Shown here: piece after piece, positions 5,909-6,340 of the stretch
Position numbering within the stretch: position 1 is the stretch's first letter
How the letters are laid out: each line of letters starts with the position of its first letter
Assembly: GCA_902761265.1 (NCBI GenBank)
Contig: CACWJV010000140.1
Span: 1 to 6,340 of the forward strand
DNA length: 6,340 nucleotides
From: Oscillospiraceae bacterium
GTDB lineage: Bacteria; Bacillota; Clostridia; Oscillospirales; Acutalibacteraceae
Direction: 5' to 3'
The notes under the pieces: generated by a model
The model's database searches: none
What the model saw: the letters and a program-made list of their open reading frames with translations, nothing else
Told to the model about the DNA's origin: nothing
Made by a program: the position numbers and the translations under genes

Positions 5909-6340
5909 TATTTCGTTGCTTTTTCCAGTGCCTGCCGCAGATCGTCGATGATATCGTCTGCATCCTCAATGCCGACCGACAGACGGATCAGATCCTCTTT
6001 GACGCCGCCTTCTTCGAGCTGCTCTTTCGTGAGCTGGCGGTGGGTCGTGGACGCCGGGTGCAGCACGCAGGTGCGGCAGTCCGCTACATGGGTCACGATG
6101 TTGGCGAGTTCGAGCGCGTCCATAAACTTCGTGGCAGCTTCCCGGCCGCCCTTGACGCCAAAGGAGATGACGCCGCTCGTGCCGTGGGGCATATATTTTT
6201 GTGCTTTCGCGTATTCGGGATCGCCCGGGAGACCCGGATAGCTGACCCAGCTTACGCAGTCGCTTTGCTGCAAAAATGCGGCGACCTTCTGTGCGTTTTC
6301 GCAATGCTGGCGCATCCGCAGCGGCAGCGTTTCCAGCCCG
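5908..6340 (-). CDS. metY: O-acetylhomoserine sulfhydrylase, C-terminal part (5' end outside window)
   Basis: About 143 C-terminal residues are visible. The frame is open to the right edge and begins GLETLPLRMRQH, well inside the protein, so the ATG at 6315 is internal. The family (Cys/Met metabolism PLP enzymes) makes homocysteine from O-acetylhomoserine and sulfide in the cytoplasm. Diagnostic C-terminal segments are YPGLPGDPEYAKAQKYMP, the SFGVKGGREAA stretch, VLHPASTTHRQL and LIRLSVGIEDADDI. The active-site lysine lies upstream and cannot be checked. Cystathionine gamma-synthase or lyase relatives share the RLSVGIED signature, but the long KYMPHGTSGV and KGGREAA segments favour the sulfhydrylase. 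It ends with TAA 15 bases before ychF and probably shares its transcript. Confidence 0.9.
   Translation of the reverse strand, partial: GLETLPLRMRQHCENAQKVAAFLQQSDCVSWVSYPGLPGDPEYAKAQKYMPHGTSGVISFGVKGGREAATKFMDALELANIVTHVADCRTCVLHPASTTHRQLTKEQLEEGGVKEDLIRLSVGIEDADDIIDDLRQALEKATK

Overview
The window looks like ordinary chromosomal DNA from a GC-rich, low-GC-lineage Gram-positive bacterium. An uncultured-type gut Clostridia member near Ruminococcaceae/Oscillospiraceae is my best guess. The grounds are strong AGGAGG-like ribosome binding sites, U-tailed hairpin terminators, a NifS/NifU-type cysteine desulfurase and scaffold pair, and a secreted-type metallophosphoesterase with a purple-acid-phosphatase-like N-domain. 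The placement is inference: the window has no rRNA or marker gene that settles it.

Layout, left to right. (1) Positions 2-2410, + strand: the 3' part of a large gene for a multidomain calcineurin-like phosphoesterase. It has about 310 residues of unrecognised helical sequence, a fibronectin-III-like domain, the catalytic domain and a short hydrophobic tail. A hairpin terminator follows. (2) Positions 2562-2882, +: a 106-residue protein with three predicted membrane helices and no recognised family. An A/T-rich dyad and a second terminator follow. (3) Positions 2969-4694, +: a good sigma-A promoter with an extended -10, then a two-gene iron-sulfur assembly unit of cysteine desulfurase (IscS/NifS) and scaffold (IscU/NifU). 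(4) Positions 4695-4797: a perfect GC-rich inverted repeat and a bidirectional terminator between convergent units. (5) Positions 6340-4798, - strand: the 3' part of an O-acetylhomoserine sulfhydrylase gene, then the translation-associated ATPase YchF, 15 bases apart and probably co-transcribed.

The desulfurase draws sulfur from cysteine and passes it to the scaffold, where Fe-S clusters are built. The convergent sulfhydrylase works in the opposite direction, fixing sulfide into homocysteine. A shared sulfur theme is possible but may be chance. The phosphoesterase and the membrane protein have no evident link to it.

I found no mobile element, CRISPR array, tRNA, rRNA or toxin-antitoxin pair, and nothing that convincingly amounts to a new biological system. 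The least explained items are the helical N-terminal region of the phosphoesterase, the small membrane protein, and the dyad at 2893-2915.
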